A DNA stretch of 64,000 bases from the NCBI RefSeq assembly GCF_014698845.1, contig NZ_JACJTV010000005.1, forward strand, positions 186,001-250,000, written 5' to 3'. This DNA is from Coleofasciculus sp. FACHB-1120 (GTDB lineage Bacteria; Cyanobacteriota; Cyanobacteriia; Cyanobacteriales; FACHB-T130). Within the stretch, counting starts at the first letter, position 1. Each line of letters begins with the position of its first letter. The translations under genes and the position numbers were made by a program. The notes below the pieces were generated by a model, which was not told the origin of the DNA, ran no database searches, and saw only the letters and a list, made by a program, of their open reading frames with translations. Positions 27,782 to 37,695 of the stretch are shown here, one piece after another.

Positions 27782-27891
27782 TCGAATGTAAGTTGATTTT
27801 GCAGCAAAACCTCTGAAAAAATGAGGTAATTATCTATAATCTTGGACTACTGAATTGACCTGTTAAAATACTCAGTCTCAAAACTGTCAGC

Positions 27892-28023
27892 ATGACTCTC
27901 ATTTCCAGTGTCGGGGGTGCCAGCGGGCCGTTGTATGGCACGATGTTCCTACGAGCTAGTACGGCAGTCGCAGGCAAGTCAGAACTGACCGATGAGGAGA
28001 TGCTGCCACCTCTACTTATCTAA
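27892..28023 (+). pseudogene. dhaL: remnant of dihydroxyacetone kinase subunit DhaL
   Basis: A 43-codon open stretch whose translation begins [20 protein letters not shown], the strongly conserved phosphate/ADP-binding segment of DhaL, followed by a plausible continuation to TDEEMLPPL. The rest of the roughly 200-residue subunit and its DhaK partner are missing on both sides. This is therefore a decayed fragment left in the 298-base gap, not a working gene. Confidence 0.8.
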
Positions 28024-28079
28024 TTCTCAAGACCCTGTGGGAAACTGTCAATAGCCAATCGTGATTTGTTAATCGTCAT

Positions 28080-29105
28080 TTGTCATCCCTGATTAATCGC
28101 CGCCAGTTTCTTAAAACCGTTGCACTTTCCGCGATCGCAACTGAGTTGCCACAGATCGCGATCGCAAATCCATTTTTAAAAACCGCCGTAAAACCACCCC
28201 GCCTCAAAGTCGGCGATACGGTGGGATTAATTAATCCCGCCAGTCCCATTGAACCGAAAGACATTGCACAGGTACAGAAAACCCTGGCAAGTTTGGGGTT
28301 AAAGGTCAAATTAGGGAAGCATCTTCTCGATCGTTACGGTTATTTGGCAGGAAGCGATCGCGATCGCGCATCTGATGTAAATGCCATGTTTGCCGATGCT
28401 TCTGTAAAAGCGATTGTTGCTGTGCGTGGCGGTTGGGGCTGCAATCGGATTTTGCCACTCTTGAATTATCCTCTAATCCAAGCTTCTCCCAAAATCATCA
28501 TCGGTTACAGCGATATTACTTCGCTGCTGTTAGCAATTTATGCCAAAAGTGGCGTTGTCACTTTTCATGGTCCTGTCGGCACATCCACTTGGAATCCATT
28601 TACAGTCGATTACGTTAAACGCATTCTCTTTAATGGGGAAGCCGTCACCATGCAAAATCCCCCGAATGCTGGCATTAAAGTGGAAATAATTACGCCTGGA
28701 AAGGCTAGGGGAAAATTAGCCGGGGGTAATTTATCGGTACTGGCGGCAATGGTGGGGTCATCTTATCTGCCAGATTGGAAACAAAGTATCTTATTTGTAG
28801 AAGAAATTGGCGAGGAAGCTTACCGGATCGACCGGATGCTGACTCAGCTAAAATTAGCGGGTATTCTCAACCAAATTTCTGGGTTTATTTTTGGGCAATG
28901 TACTGATTGCCAACCCAAAGATAATCAGCCTTCCCTAACTTTATCTCAAGTATTGAGAGAACACATTCAACCTTTAGGAATCCCAGCTTGGTATGGTTCA
29001 CCGATTGGTCATGTCAAAGATAAATTTACCTTGCCAGTCGGTGTGCAAGTAGAAATTGATGCCAATAAAAATACAATTCGGATGTTAGAATCATCTATTA
29101 AATGA
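28080..29105 (+). CDS. S66-family LD-carboxypeptidase (MccF/LdcA-like), probable Tat export
   Basis: A 341-residue protein of peptidase family S66. Catalytic Ser lies in GYSDIT (about 141), preceded by VRGGWGCNRIL. The later acidic and His positions fit FVEEIGEEAYRIDRML and GSPIGHVKDKFTLPVG. These enzymes cleave the L,D-peptide bond of murein tetrapeptides or inactivate peptide antibiotics such as microcin C. The N-terminus NRRQFLKTVALSAIA is a twin-arginine-type signal. The only start compatible with that signal is TTG 28080, because a stop lies just upstream. The gene stands alone. Confidence 0.88.
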   Translation: MSSLINRRQFLKTVALSAIATELPQIAIANPFLKTAVKPPRLKVGDTVGLINPASPIEPKDIAQVQKTLASLGLKVKLGKHLLDRYGYLAGSDRDRASDVNAMFADASVKAIVAVRGGWGCNRILPLLNYPLIQASPKIIIGYSDITSLLLAIYAKSGVVTFHGPVGTSTWNPFTVDYVKRILFNGEAVTMQNPPNAGIKVEIITPGKARGKLAGGNLSVLAAMVGSSYLPDWKQSILFVEEIGEEAYRIDRMLTQLKLAGILNQISGFIFGQCTDCQPKDNQPSLTLSQVLREHIQPLGIPAWYGSPIGHVKDKFTLPVGVQVEIDANKNTIRMLESSIK

Positions 29106-29138
29106 CCAACTCCGCCCTGACATAAATTACCCTACCTT

Positions 29139-29320
29139 CGGGAACGCTAACGCGAACGCGCTAATCTCTAAAGCTAAAGTTAGCTAAGAGAAGGTCTGAG
29201 AAGTGTCGAAAGTCGTTTTGATATCCGCCAGCCCCCGCGAAGAGAGCGCCGCTACGCTTGTAAAGAGGGGGGAGAATCAACTCATGAGTCTCCCTTTTGA
29301 AGGGGGATTTAGGTGAACCT
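29139..29320. repeat. cluster of dispersed repeats downstream of the LD-carboxypeptidase
   Basis: The region contains an ACGCTAACGCGAACGCGCTA-type unit (about 29148-29165), a GAGAGCGCCGCTACGCTTGT unit, and a C-run/G-run unit ending CTCCCTTTTGAAGGGGGATT (about 29290-29312). All three classes recur elsewhere in the window. The remaining gap to 29596 is A+T-rich and should hold the promoter of the small gene that follows. Confidence 0.65.
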
Positions 29321-29596
29321 AAAGTGCCGCAACGTAGTAATAGAAACTTTTCAGAAATCCTTTAAAACTAACTGGAGATTAATGTGATGTTGCAAGGAGT
29401 TTGAGCAACAGCGAGAGATTGTACTTCATGCAAAATATTACTGAAAACTAAGTAGCCAATTTTACATTAAAATTCAGTTAAACAAAATACAAATAGTTAA
29501 CAAGGGTTTAACCCTTTAGTGGGATGCAAATTTTAAACTTATTAGTAATAATAGAGAATAAAGCCCAGAATCACACTTTTACTTAGTAGGTAAATT

Positions 29597-29737
29597 ATGG
29601 CAAGTGCAGATGACCGCAAGAAGCGAATTATGGAGCATTTATCTCGGAGTTCGGGACAGTTTATCAAGGCATCTCCTCAAAACTCAGAGGAACGTAAGCA
29701 GCGAATTGCCGATCATGTTCGCCGAACCAAAGGTTAA
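29597..29737 (+). CDS. 46-residue protein with a twofold internal repeat
   Basis: ATG 29597 opens a 46-codon frame ending at TAA 29735-29737. The product is highly charged and consists of two similar halves: DDRKKRIMEHLSRSSG and SEERKQRIADHVRRTKG, each a short amphipathic helix of the pattern (D/E)RK.RI..H..R, joined by a Gln/Ser/Pro linker. There is no signal or membrane segment. Both flanking gaps lack other genes, and the composition is clearly coding-like. I have an impression that similar small proteins occur in other cyanobacteria, but I cannot name a family or function. Confidence 0.7.
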   Translation: MASADDRKKRIMEHLSRSSGQFIKASPQNSEERKQRIADHVRRTKG

Positions 29738-29949
29738 GGCAATCTGAAAGCGATCGCTTGTAGCATCGTTTTAATCCCAGTGCGTTATCCCAGCACATTA
29801 TCTTAGTGCGATTTTTGGATAGTTTTTGGTACTGTAAATGGTTAAGGAATTTATTTCTGGCTATTTACGGTATCAAAGACAATGTAATTATTTTACAAAT
29901 CCTTTATATAATAATTAAATAAATTCATCTATTATTAGAGTAATCTGTA

Positions 29950-31473
29950 ATGCTTTCCTCATCTCCTAAAACGACGCTTCCTGTTTTATCCGAAATAATT
30001 GATGGATTGCCTAACATTTCTGGATGGGAAAAAGAAGTTAGTTCGGTCGTAAACCAGGATGACCCTGTATTTTTGCCTACCACAAATATTCGGTTAGAAG
30101 AAGTAACGGCTGGATTTGCGATCGCGCTCCATATGCACCAACCTACCATCCCCACTGGTGCGAATGGCGAACTCCAGAACAACCTGCAATATATGTTTGA
30201 GCATCCCTACGAAGGAGACAACCATAATGCAGGGCCATTTGCCTATTGTTATAGCCGTATAGCGGATTTTATTCCCGAACTGGTTGCGAATGGTTGTAAT
30301 CCCCGCGTCATGCTAGATTTCTCCGGCAATCTCTTCTGGGGACTGCGGCAAATGGGACGAGGAGACATCTTAGAAAATCTCAAGCGCATCACCTGTAACC
30401 CTACTTACCAGCCTTATGTAGAATGGCTGGGGACGATGTGGAGTCATGCGGTTATTCCTTCTACCCCGATTCCCGATATCAAATTACATATTCAAGCATG
30501 GCAACATCATTTTGCTGCCATTTTTGGATGGGATGCACTGGCGCGAGTGAAAGGATTTTCTCCTCCAGAAATGCACCTTCCCAACCACCCAGATACCCTG
30601 TTTGAATTTGTAAAAGCACTGAAAGAATGTGGATACCGTTGGGTAATGGTTCAAGAGCATTCTGTTGAAACGCTAACGGGTCAATCTTTGCCCTATAAGC
30701 ATTTGCCTCACCGCTTGGTTGCGCGAAATTCTAATGGCGAAACGATTAGTATTACGGCACTGATTAAGACTCAAGGTTCCGATACAAAATTAGTGGCGCA
30801 AATGCAGCCTTACTACGAAGCTAAAACCCTATCTCGGCAGCAATTAGGTAAAGTTTCGGTACCCCCCATCGTTACCCAGATTGGAGATGGTGAAAATGGC
30901 GGCGTGATGATGAATGAATTTCCTAGCGCTTTCAACCAAGCCTGGTATCAAATGGCAAATGAAGGCGGAGGAAAAACAGGGGTTGTCGGAATGACAGGTA
31001 CAGAATACTTAGAACTCATAGAAGCCGCAGGTTGCACGCCTGAAGATTATCCAACTTGTCAAGCAATTGGTCAACACCAAATTTGGGAGCGAGTAAGTGT
31101 CGAAAATTGTACCCCAGAAGCGGTTGCCAATGCGATTGCAGAATTGAAGCAGATTAATCCAAACTTTCACATGGATGGCGCTTCTTGGACGAATCACCTG
31201 AGTTGGGTGAAGGGATATGAAAATGTCTTGACTCCGATGAATAAACTCAGTGCTTTATTTCACGATAAAATCGACCGATTGCTCCAAGGGGAAGCAGAAT
31301 CAAGCTATTCTGCTGGGGAATCTGTTACCCAACAATCCAGCTATCGAGAGGCACTGATGAATAATCTTTTGCTTCAAACAAGCTGTTTTCGTTACTGGGG
31401 ACAAGGAGCTTGGACTGACTATGCTCGTGAAATATATCAACGAGGTGAAACACTTCTTCAGGATACTTTCTAA
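29950..31473 (+). CDS. glycoside hydrolase family 57 protein
   Basis: A 507-residue protein. After a 55-residue N-terminal extension the GH57 domain begins with the hallmark FAIALHMHQPTIP; RVMLDFSGNLFWGL and the PEMHLPN segment follow. GH57 includes alpha-amylases, 4-alpha-glucanotransferases and branching enzymes acting on glycogen. Which one is made here cannot be decided, though the length is at the short end and the C-terminus lacks the extra domains of branching enzymes. It stands alone; an imperfect hairpin (31565-31593) lies about 90 bases downstream. Confidence 0.85.
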   Translation: MLSSSPKTTLPVLSEIIDGLPNISGWEKEVSSVVNQDDPVFLPTTNIRLEEVTAGFAIALHMHQPTIPTGANGELQNNLQYMFEHPYEGDNHNAGPFAYCYSRIADFIPELVANGCNPRVMLDFSGNLFWGLRQMGRGDILENLKRITCNPTYQPYVEWLGTMWSHAVIPSTPIPDIKLHIQAWQHHFAAIFGWDALARVKGFSPPEMHLPNHPDTLFEFVKALKECGYRWVMVQEHSVETLTGQSLPYKHLPHRLVARNSNGETISITALIKTQGSDTKLVAQMQPYYEAKTLSRQQLGKVSVPPIVTQIGDGENGGVMMNEFPSAFNQAWYQMANEGGGKTGVVGMTGTEYLELIEAAGCTPEDYPTCQAIGQHQIWERVSVENCTPEAVANAIAELKQINPNFHMDGASWTNHLSWVKGYENVLTPMNKLSALFHDKIDRLLQGEAESSYSAGESVTQQSSYREALMNNLLLQTSCFRYWGQGAWTDYAREIYQRGETLLQDTF

Positions 31474-31564
31474 GGCGAGTCTAAAACGAGAGGTTGTACT
31501 GGCTGATGTCAGATTTAAAGAGATTCCCCAACTCCCGCGCTGACATGCCGCTACCCTAGTAAAA

Positions 31565-31593
31565 AGGAGGCGATCGCACTTTCCGATCCTCCT
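31565..31593 (+). terminator. possible terminator after the GH57 gene
   Basis: AGGAGG-C-GATCG can pair with CGATC-CTCCT across a 6-base loop, with one bulged C. The T content after it is modest. It could be a terminator or simply a HIP1-containing repeat. Confidence 0.35.
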
Positions 31594-31747
31594 GGGGGTT
31601 CTTGTGGTGTTTTTCTTCGCAGATTAGCTTTACTAGCGGGTATCAATGCTTATCCGAAGCTTATCCGAAATAATAGAATAGTCAAATCTCACCGTTGCGG
31701 GGGTGTCTCACCGATGTGGAGTTGCAGAAGCAATCCTCTAGCGATTA

Positions 31748-31775
31748 GTAGAGATGCGATTAATCGCGTCTCTAC
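31748..31775. repeat. GTAGAGATGCGAT/ATCGCGTCTCTAC palindrome
   Basis: Arms 31748-31760 and 31763-31775 pair over 13 bases with one G-T wobble. It is intergenic and belongs to the same class as the in-frame insertion at 6151-6178. Around it (31600-31930) I see no gene. Confidence 0.75.
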
Positions 31776-31935
31776 AGGGGAGGCGGACTAGAAGCGCATC
31801 AGCTGCGCGATTCGCCCTCGACAAAAGCCCTTGCCATAAGCCAGATTTGTAAAACCATTCAGCAGCCATCAGAAATTAAAAAATTGAGCAATAATCAATC
31901 TGCTGGGCGCTCAATTAATGAGACAGGAAAGCAAG

Positions 31936-32475
31936 ATGAAACGATTTCTAAGCGTGGTAGTTTCTCTAACTGGGCTGGTTTCCTACGCAGCTGTAGCGGG
32001 GGTGCCAGAGGCGGCGAAGGCTCAGGACGCGGCTTGCTTCATGGTAGCACCGGGGGGCAGAACGATAGATTTGGGGAGCCTCTGCGGCACCGATGAGGGG
32101 AACAAACGAGTCTTTCAAGCCAGAATCAAACGTCGCGCCGGTGGCACACCCGTCATTGATGTAACCTTTAATGGCGGGCAGACTTTTGAGATGATTGTAG
32201 ACACCGGGGCCAGCGGCACGATGATTACCCGCCGGATGGCATCAGCGTTGCGAGTGGTGCCGGTGAAGACTGTCAAGGCAGATACAGCGAGTGCGGTGGG
32301 AGTTGAGTTTCCCGTCGGCTATGTGCAATCGATTGCCGTAGATGGTGCTGTCGCCAGCAAAGTGCTAGTAGCGATCGCTGGCCCAGAACAAGATATGGGA
32401 TTGTTAGGACACGACTTCTTTGGCAATTACGATGTCACAATTAAACGCGATGTCGTCGAGTTCCACCGTCGCTAA
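31936..32475 (+). CDS. retropepsin-like aspartic protease, exported
   Basis: A protein of about 179 residues. It starts MKRFLSVVVSLTGLVSYAAVAG, a clear signal peptide, and has a small Cys-containing N-terminal part (ACFMVAPGG, DLGSLCG). A clan AA retropepsin-like domain follows, with catalytic Asp in MIVDTGASGTMI, the flap, and GLLGHDFFGNYDV. Cyanobacterial proteins of this kind are short and presumably dimerise to form the active site, as viral retropepsins do. I choose ATG 31936 because a purine-rich AGGAAAG precedes it and it opens the signal peptide directly; ATG 31918 is in frame. Substrate unknown. Confidence 0.83.
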   Translation: MKRFLSVVVSLTGLVSYAAVAGVPEAAKAQDAACFMVAPGGRTIDLGSLCGTDEGNKRVFQARIKRRAGGTPVIDVTFNGGQTFEMIVDTGASGTMITRRMASALRVVPVKTVKADTASAVGVEFPVGYVQSIAVDGAVASKVLVAIAGPEQDMGLLGHDFFGNYDVTIKRDVVEFHRR

Positions 32476-32746
32476 GGTTGTGCGGTGAGGCTATGCAGTG
32501 AGGCTAAAGTTGGGGGAGAATCGCTCTTTCGGCACTTTGATACTTGCGATCGCTTAAGCGATTTTCCCATTCTGCGCCTACGCACCCGCCTAATTTCTGC
32601 ATACCTCCAACTTGAGTTGGGTTTTGTATTTGCGTCAACCGAGAACAGCGAAAACAGCGTTGACGAGTTCTCCAAAAAAGGCGATCGCTTTTGGCAATTA
32701 TATAGTACATTTATACTATTTACACAGCAAGCCTTGAGACACTCGT

Positions 32747-35700
32747 ATGGAACTCATCCAACGGACTACGCTTCTCTACCAAGCCGGGAGTTCAGATAAA
32801 GTCTACGAAGTCGATCTCTGCAAGACAGGTGAAAACCGCTACCTCGTTAACTTTCGCTACGGACGACGCGGCACAACGCTCAAGGAAGGTACAAAGACGG
32901 TTCAGGCTGTACCTTTAGCCCAAGCGCAGCGAGTGTTCGATAAGCTGATTGACTCCCAAATTCAGAAGGGCTATCGGGATGTCACCGCTGGGGCAGTTAG
33001 CGAGGCGGCTGCACCCGCACCAGTCCAAACTGCAAGTAATGTACCAGTCACCAGCGACCCACGCCACCAAGCCATCCTCAACCGTTTGGCGAACCGGGAC
33101 AATCGAAAATGGCCTCTGGAACGGGCGATTTGGCGGGCTGGCGAACTTAAAATCGGGGAAGCTACGCCGTTGTTAATTCAACTCATTAGAACTGGCGAAC
33201 CTTTGAGAGATTACTGCATCGCTTGGGCGTTGGGTTGGTGTGGGGATGAAAGTGCCATTCCCTTTGTCAGAGAACTTTCCCAGCATAAATCGGTTGCTGA
33301 ATTCGTCCGCCGCATCGCCTGGGAAGCACTATTTAAATTATCAGATGAACAGACACAAGGGCAGATGCGTTCTGAGAAGATAGAACAACTGCCCTTAGAG
33401 TTGCGGGATTTAGCCCGAAATGGAACAGCAGAAGCATTTGCAACTACACTTCGCGATTATTTAAATAGCAGCGACTACAGGCGTTTTGCCGTCCTCGATA
33501 CTATTTATCAAATCGATAACGAGTACGTGCGTCCAGCACTACTTGATATTTTATGCGAAACACCTTTTAAATCTAACTACTTCCAGCGAATTCGCCATAT
33601 TTTCAAAATGGCTGAATATCGCCATGATGCAGAAGTTTTTGGCATCCTTGCTTATGCCTTTGAGAAAGAACCGGGGACGTTTAATAATAAACGTACAGGT
33701 TGGCAATGGGACTCGGCAAGACGCGAATATTATAGGACCGGGCAACGTCGTTACACTGAAGAACTCAAGAGTCCGCAGTCAAATAAAGTTTACAGCCAAC
33801 AAACTCGTGAATATCTGCGGCGGCGAGTTTGGCGTACTCTTAAAACTTTGGGTGAAGAAAGCGATTCTAACTATATCAATCTTGCAGTCAATATTCTCCT
33901 ACAGTATTCGGATGATGACGCTCAACCAGCCAAGCAGTCAACTTTCAGGAGATGGAACGGACAACGCCGTTCCTATGAAAGCTTTACTAGAGGTTGGGAT
34001 ACTTATGCGGGCTATGTAATTTTTAATCATATTCTCTACGAAAACAGTCCCCGCTATGCCTCTCATCATAAAGCGTGGCGTTGTCGAGACGGTTACAAAC
34101 CAGGAGATCCAGAACCGAAAGTTAGAGAAGAAGCTTTTCCCGAACTTTGGCAGCAAAACCCAGCAGCACTTGTACAGTTATTAATAGAAAGTGATTGCCG
34201 TCCGGTGCATCATTTTGCAGTTAAGGCGTTGCGCGTCTGCAAAGAATTTTGCGATCGCCTTGACACAGACACATTAATCAAATTCCTGAATAAACCCTAC
34301 GCAATAACTGCTGAATTCGGATTTTTACTGGCACGCGATCGCTACAACCCCGCCCAACCCAACAGCGAGTTAGTTTTGGCTCTTGCTAATTGTGCATTCC
34401 AAGAAGCACGTACACAAGCCTATCGCTGGATCGAACAGCAACGAGAATTCTTTTTTGAATCCAGTGACTTTATCGCGGGTTTAGTGACCAGTCAACAAGC
34501 TGATACCCGTTCTTTTGCGCGAAGGTTACTAAGTTCATCAATTTTAACCGATACAACCGCCAGGGTACTCATCGGAAGAATCATTGCTGCTGTGTTGGTA
34601 CTAGAACCTACGCAAACAGATATGTCAAGAGAAATTAGTGAAACTTTGTTGCTCTGTTTTGCGCCGCAACTGTGTAATTTGGGGTTGGGTGTAATCCTTG
34701 ATTTACTTAATCACCCGATGCCGGAGATTCAAGAATTAGGCGCAAGAATTCTATTAAATCATGATATTCGTGCTGTTGATCTACCGCCAGATTTAATTGA
34801 ATTACTTCTTTCCTCTCCTTATGAGTCGGTGCGGGGGATTGGGGTGAGGATTTTTGGACAACTACCTGATGAGAGATTATTAAGCGATCGCATCCTCATC
34901 GTCTCAATGGCAATTAACGCTGTCGCTGATATTCGTAACGCAATCCGTCCAGTGATTCGACGTTTGGCAGCTAATAATCCAAATTTTGCTACCGAGTTAG
35001 CATCTGATTTTATTGATGTCTTAATTACGCCAGAGAGACACGAAGGTGTCCACAAGGATGTAGTACAACTGATGCGAGAAGACATACCAGGATGGATGTC
35101 TAATATCAGCAAAGAACGCGCGATGCAGCTCCTTCGTGCTAAATCTTCAGTCGCACAGGAATTAGGTGGTTTGGTATTGAGAGAAAATAGCGATCGCTTT
35201 CTCCCTGACTTCGAGACAAGTGAGATTGTCAAGCTGGCAAATCACGAAATTTTATCAGTGCGTGAAGCAGCAAGAGAAATGTTTTTAAAAACCTTAAACC
35301 GTATCCGCACCAACTCCCAAGAAATGTTATCAGCAGTGCGGCTACTAGAGTCAAAGTGGGATGATTCGCGAGAATTTGCATCTAGAATTTTTAGCACAGA
35401 TTTCACTAATGAAGATTGGACACCAGAAGTAATGGTTAGCGTCTGTGACAGCATTCGCGAAGATGTTCGTTCTTTTGGGCGCGATTTAGTAACTCGCAAC
35501 TTCAAAGAAACCGATGGACAAGAATACCTACTCAAATTCAGCGAACATCCCTCAACAGATATGCAGACCTTTGCTACTAACTATCTAGAAAACCATGCTG
35601 TAAATAATTCCCAACGGTTGCGAGACCTAACGCCATACTTTATCAGCGTCCTGTCCGGTGTCAATCGGGGAAGAGTTTCCAAACAAAGAATATTTGCTTT

Positions 35701-35890
35701 TCTAGATACCGAAGCCCAAAAAAGCGAGGAAGCTGCACAAATTGTCACTGAAATTCTCACCCGACAATCTGTCACAATGGCAATCGGCGACAAAGCCACA
35801 GCAATTCAGATAATGCTGAAAATTCAAAAAGCTTACCCTCAGATATCCTTACCGATTCAGGTAAAAGCCATCTCCCAAATCAGAAACTAA
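32747..35890 (+). CDS. WGR-domain protein with long HEAT/ARM repeat array, retron-associated
   Basis: A 1047-residue protein. Residues 1-85 form a WGR-type domain (KVYEVDL, then NFRYGRRGTTLKEGTKTV), a nucleic-acid-associated module best known from PARPs and MolR-type proteins. Residues about 105-1045 are helical repeats of HEAT/ARM character, for example WRAGELKIGEATPLLIQLI followed by DYCIAWALGWCGDESAI. There is no obvious enzymatic motif. It is followed 162 bases later by the winged-helix/SWIM gene, then by the retron RNAs and reverse transcriptase. As I recall the published retron classification, an ARM-fold protein plus a winged-helix/SWIM protein define type XIII, so this is probably one accessory protein of that system. 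Confidence 0.82.
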   Translation: MELIQRTTLLYQAGSSDKVYEVDLCKTGENRYLVNFRYGRRGTTLKEGTKTVQAVPLAQAQRVFDKLIDSQIQKGYRDVTAGAVSEAAAPAPVQTASNVPVTSDPRHQAILNRLANRDNRKWPLERAIWRAGELKIGEATPLLIQLIRTGEPLRDYCIAWALGWCGDESAIPFVRELSQHKSVAEFVRRIAWEALFKLSDEQTQGQMRSEKIEQLPLELRDLARNGTAEAFATTLRDYLNSSDYRRFAVLDTIYQIDNEYVRPALLDILCETPFKSNYFQRIRHIFKMAEYRHDAEVFGILAYAFEKEPGTFNNKRTGWQWDSARREYYRTGQRRYTEELKSPQSNKVYSQQTREYLRRRVWRTLKTLGEESDSNYINLAVNILLQYSDDDAQPAKQSTFRRWNGQRRSYESFTRGWDTYAGYVIFNHILYENSPRYASHHKAWRCRDGYKPGDPEPKVREEAFPELWQQNPAALVQLLIESDCRPVHHFAVKALRVCKEFCDRLDTDTLIKFLNKPYAITAEFGFLLARDRYNPAQPNSELVLALANCAFQEARTQAYRWIEQQREFFFESSDFIAGLVTSQQADTRSFARRLLSSSILTDTTARVLIGRIIAAVLVLEPTQTDMSREISETLLLCFAPQLCNLGLGVILDLLNHPMPEIQELGARILLNHDIRAVDLPPDLIELLLSSPYESVRGIGVRIFGQLPDERLLSDRILIVSMAINAVADIRNAIRPVIRRLAANNPNFATELASDFIDVLITPERHEGVHKDVVQLMREDIPGWMSNISKERAMQLLRAKSSVAQELGGLVLRENSDRFLPDFETSEIVKLANHEILSVREAAREMFLKTLNRIRTNSQEMLSAVRLLESKWDDSREFASRIFSTDFTNEDWTPEVMVSVCDSIREDVRSFGRDLVTRNFKETDGQEYLLKFSEHPSTDMQTFATNYLENHAVNNSQRLRDLTPYFISVLSGVNRGRVSKQRIFAFLDTEAQKSEEAAQIVTEILTRQSVTMAIGDKATAIQIMLKIQKAYPQISLPIQVKAISQIRN

Positions 35891-36052
35891 AGCTAACCAT
35901 CAAACCTTTTCCTCTCTTTCTTCTCTTCGGGTCTTTGCGCTTCATTCCTCATCCCTAAAAACCATTAAGTATCTTATCTCTTCTCTCAGCGCCCTCAGCG
36001 CCTCTGCGGTTCTTTAAATCTACTTTCTCCCATTTCCTAGAAGTCAAACCTT

Positions 36053-37693
36053 ATGGAATTTAACTACGCCTACAACGGAAGTACATCTGTTAATGAAAGC
36101 GGTGCAAACACCCAGATGTCCTTTTCTCCCGATATTAAACGCGAACCCACGTACTTTATTGGAGAATTGCGTCAGAATGTCGCTTTTCGGGAAGCGATTA
36201 GCGCCTTACACGATGTTGTCGTCTCTGATATGCGGTTCAAACCCAAAGACAAAACGGCATATAAAGAATGGGCAGCAAAACAACAGGATCTAGACTGGCA
36301 ACTCATCGCCGCGCAACACCAAGAAGTTGCGAATCAAATCAAGCCCTTGCAGGATGAACTCAATCAATTAAGCCAGCATAGTTACCAGCGGCGGGAATCT
36401 TTCTACAAAGCACAACGCCGCTATTTTAATTACCTTTTTCAAAAAGACCGCGATGCTTGGTTTGTTCTCGATCCGGTGATTACAGTTCATCCCGATGAAG
36501 TATTTTTTGAATGTTTCAGCCAGGATGAATCAAGTTATGGTCGTCTCGGTGCCAGCTACGAAGTTTTTAAAAACATCAACGAGTTTGCCTGCGGTACGAC
36601 TAATATTGATTATTCAGCGGCACTTTACGACGAGTTTCAGAAAATCCGCAGTTACAAAAATACCAAATTTGAAATAGATCCATCGGGTTTTGAAGTTCAA
36701 ACTACGCACGAAGAAACTTTTAAAGAAGTCAAAATCGATTTACCCGACAGTTGGGTAAGAGGTTTTTTGCAAGTTAGTTCTGCAATGTCTTTACCAGCAA
36801 CGCGAGTTGATTTGCATCCGATGGATATTTACAATATGTGCTTTGTGCTGCGTCGCCACAAGGAAAAACAAGGGCCTCGCAGTATGCGCTACCATCTTAA
36901 ACCTGGGGAACCCGTGCGGATAACGTTCGATCCGTGGGGAATTGAAATCGTTTGTGCGCGATCGCTCTACACTGGATCGCAATCACAAGAAATCCGCGTT
37001 TGGGGACGCCGCCGCCTCCACATCCTCGAACGTCTCATCCCCGTCGCCAAAAAGTTTACCGTTCACCTACTCGGTACGGGTATGCCTTCCTTCTATGTCG
37101 CTGACTTAGGCGATATGTCTTTTACCCTCGGTTTATCGGGATGGACGGCAAACGACTGGGCGCAATCTGGTAACTTTGACTTGATGGCACCCCGCGCCGA
37201 CATCGACAAATGGACGCAGCAACAAATTTTCGAGGCGCTGAAGAAGAATTGGGTAGAAAGTCCAGACTCGCTTGCGGAACGCCTTGGTTTAAACCGTGCC
37301 GTAGTTCTCGGTGCTTTAAGTGCTTATACGCAAGCCGGACGTGCAATTTACGACTTAAACAAGCAAGTTTATCGAGTGCGGGAACTGACGCGAGAACCTT
37401 TACCGATGGAACGCCTGCGCTTTGCCAACGAGCGAGAAGAGAAGGCAACCCGTTTCTTGGTTTACAATGCTGTGCAGGTGACTAATGTTACCAGCGATGC
37501 CACGAAAGCGTTTAGTCTGCAAGGTAATGTTTCAGACAAAGATAAAACCTTGAATCCTTCATTGACAGTTGACGCAGATGAGCGTATAATAGCCGCAGAA
37601 TGTACTTGCAACTGGCATCAACAGAATAAGCTGTACAAAGGCCCTTGCGAACACATTCTGGCGTTGCGAATGCAACACGCCCGTCAGTATTGA
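36053..37693 (+). CDS. winged-helix SWIM zinc-finger protein, retron-associated
   Basis: A 546-residue protein. The C-terminal end carries a SWIM zinc finger, CTC-x(11-13)-C-x-H (CTCNWHQQ...GPCEHILAL, about residues 519-540). A winged-helix-like segment precedes it at about 398-450 (SLAERLGLNRAVVLGALSAY, then YDLNKQVYRVREL). The N-terminal 370 residues include a helical part (about 60-130) and a beta-rich part that I cannot assign. SWIM domains bind DNA or proteins. The gene lies between the WGR-HEAT gene and the first retron-like RNA, which starts 3 bases after its stop. E. coli yehQ-type proteins associated with WGR and VWA genes offer a distant parallel. Confidence 0.82.
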   Translation: MEFNYAYNGSTSVNESGANTQMSFSPDIKREPTYFIGELRQNVAFREAISALHDVVVSDMRFKPKDKTAYKEWAAKQQDLDWQLIAAQHQEVANQIKPLQDELNQLSQHSYQRRESFYKAQRRYFNYLFQKDRDAWFVLDPVITVHPDEVFFECFSQDESSYGRLGASYEVFKNINEFACGTTNIDYSAALYDEFQKIRSYKNTKFEIDPSGFEVQTTHEETFKEVKIDLPDSWVRGFLQVSSAMSLPATRVDLHPMDIYNMCFVLRRHKEKQGPRSMRYHLKPGEPVRITFDPWGIEIVCARSLYTGSQSQEIRVWGRRRLHILERLIPVAKKFTVHLLGTGMPSFYVADLGDMSFTLGLSGWTANDWAQSGNFDLMAPRADIDKWTQQQIFEALKKNWVESPDSLAERLGLNRAVVLGALSAYTQAGRAIYDLNKQVYRVRELTREPLPMERLRFANEREEKATRFLVYNAVQVTNVTSDATKAFSLQGNVSDKDKTLNPSLTVDADERIIAAECTCNWHQQNKLYKGPCEHILALRMQHARQY

Positions 37694-37695
37694 CG

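Noticed and set aside
32485-32746. Plus-strand frame of about 100 codons between the protease and WGR-HEAT genes
   Set aside because: Its composition is not protein-like, it overlaps the next gene start, and it has no ribosome-binding site. I regard it as chance.
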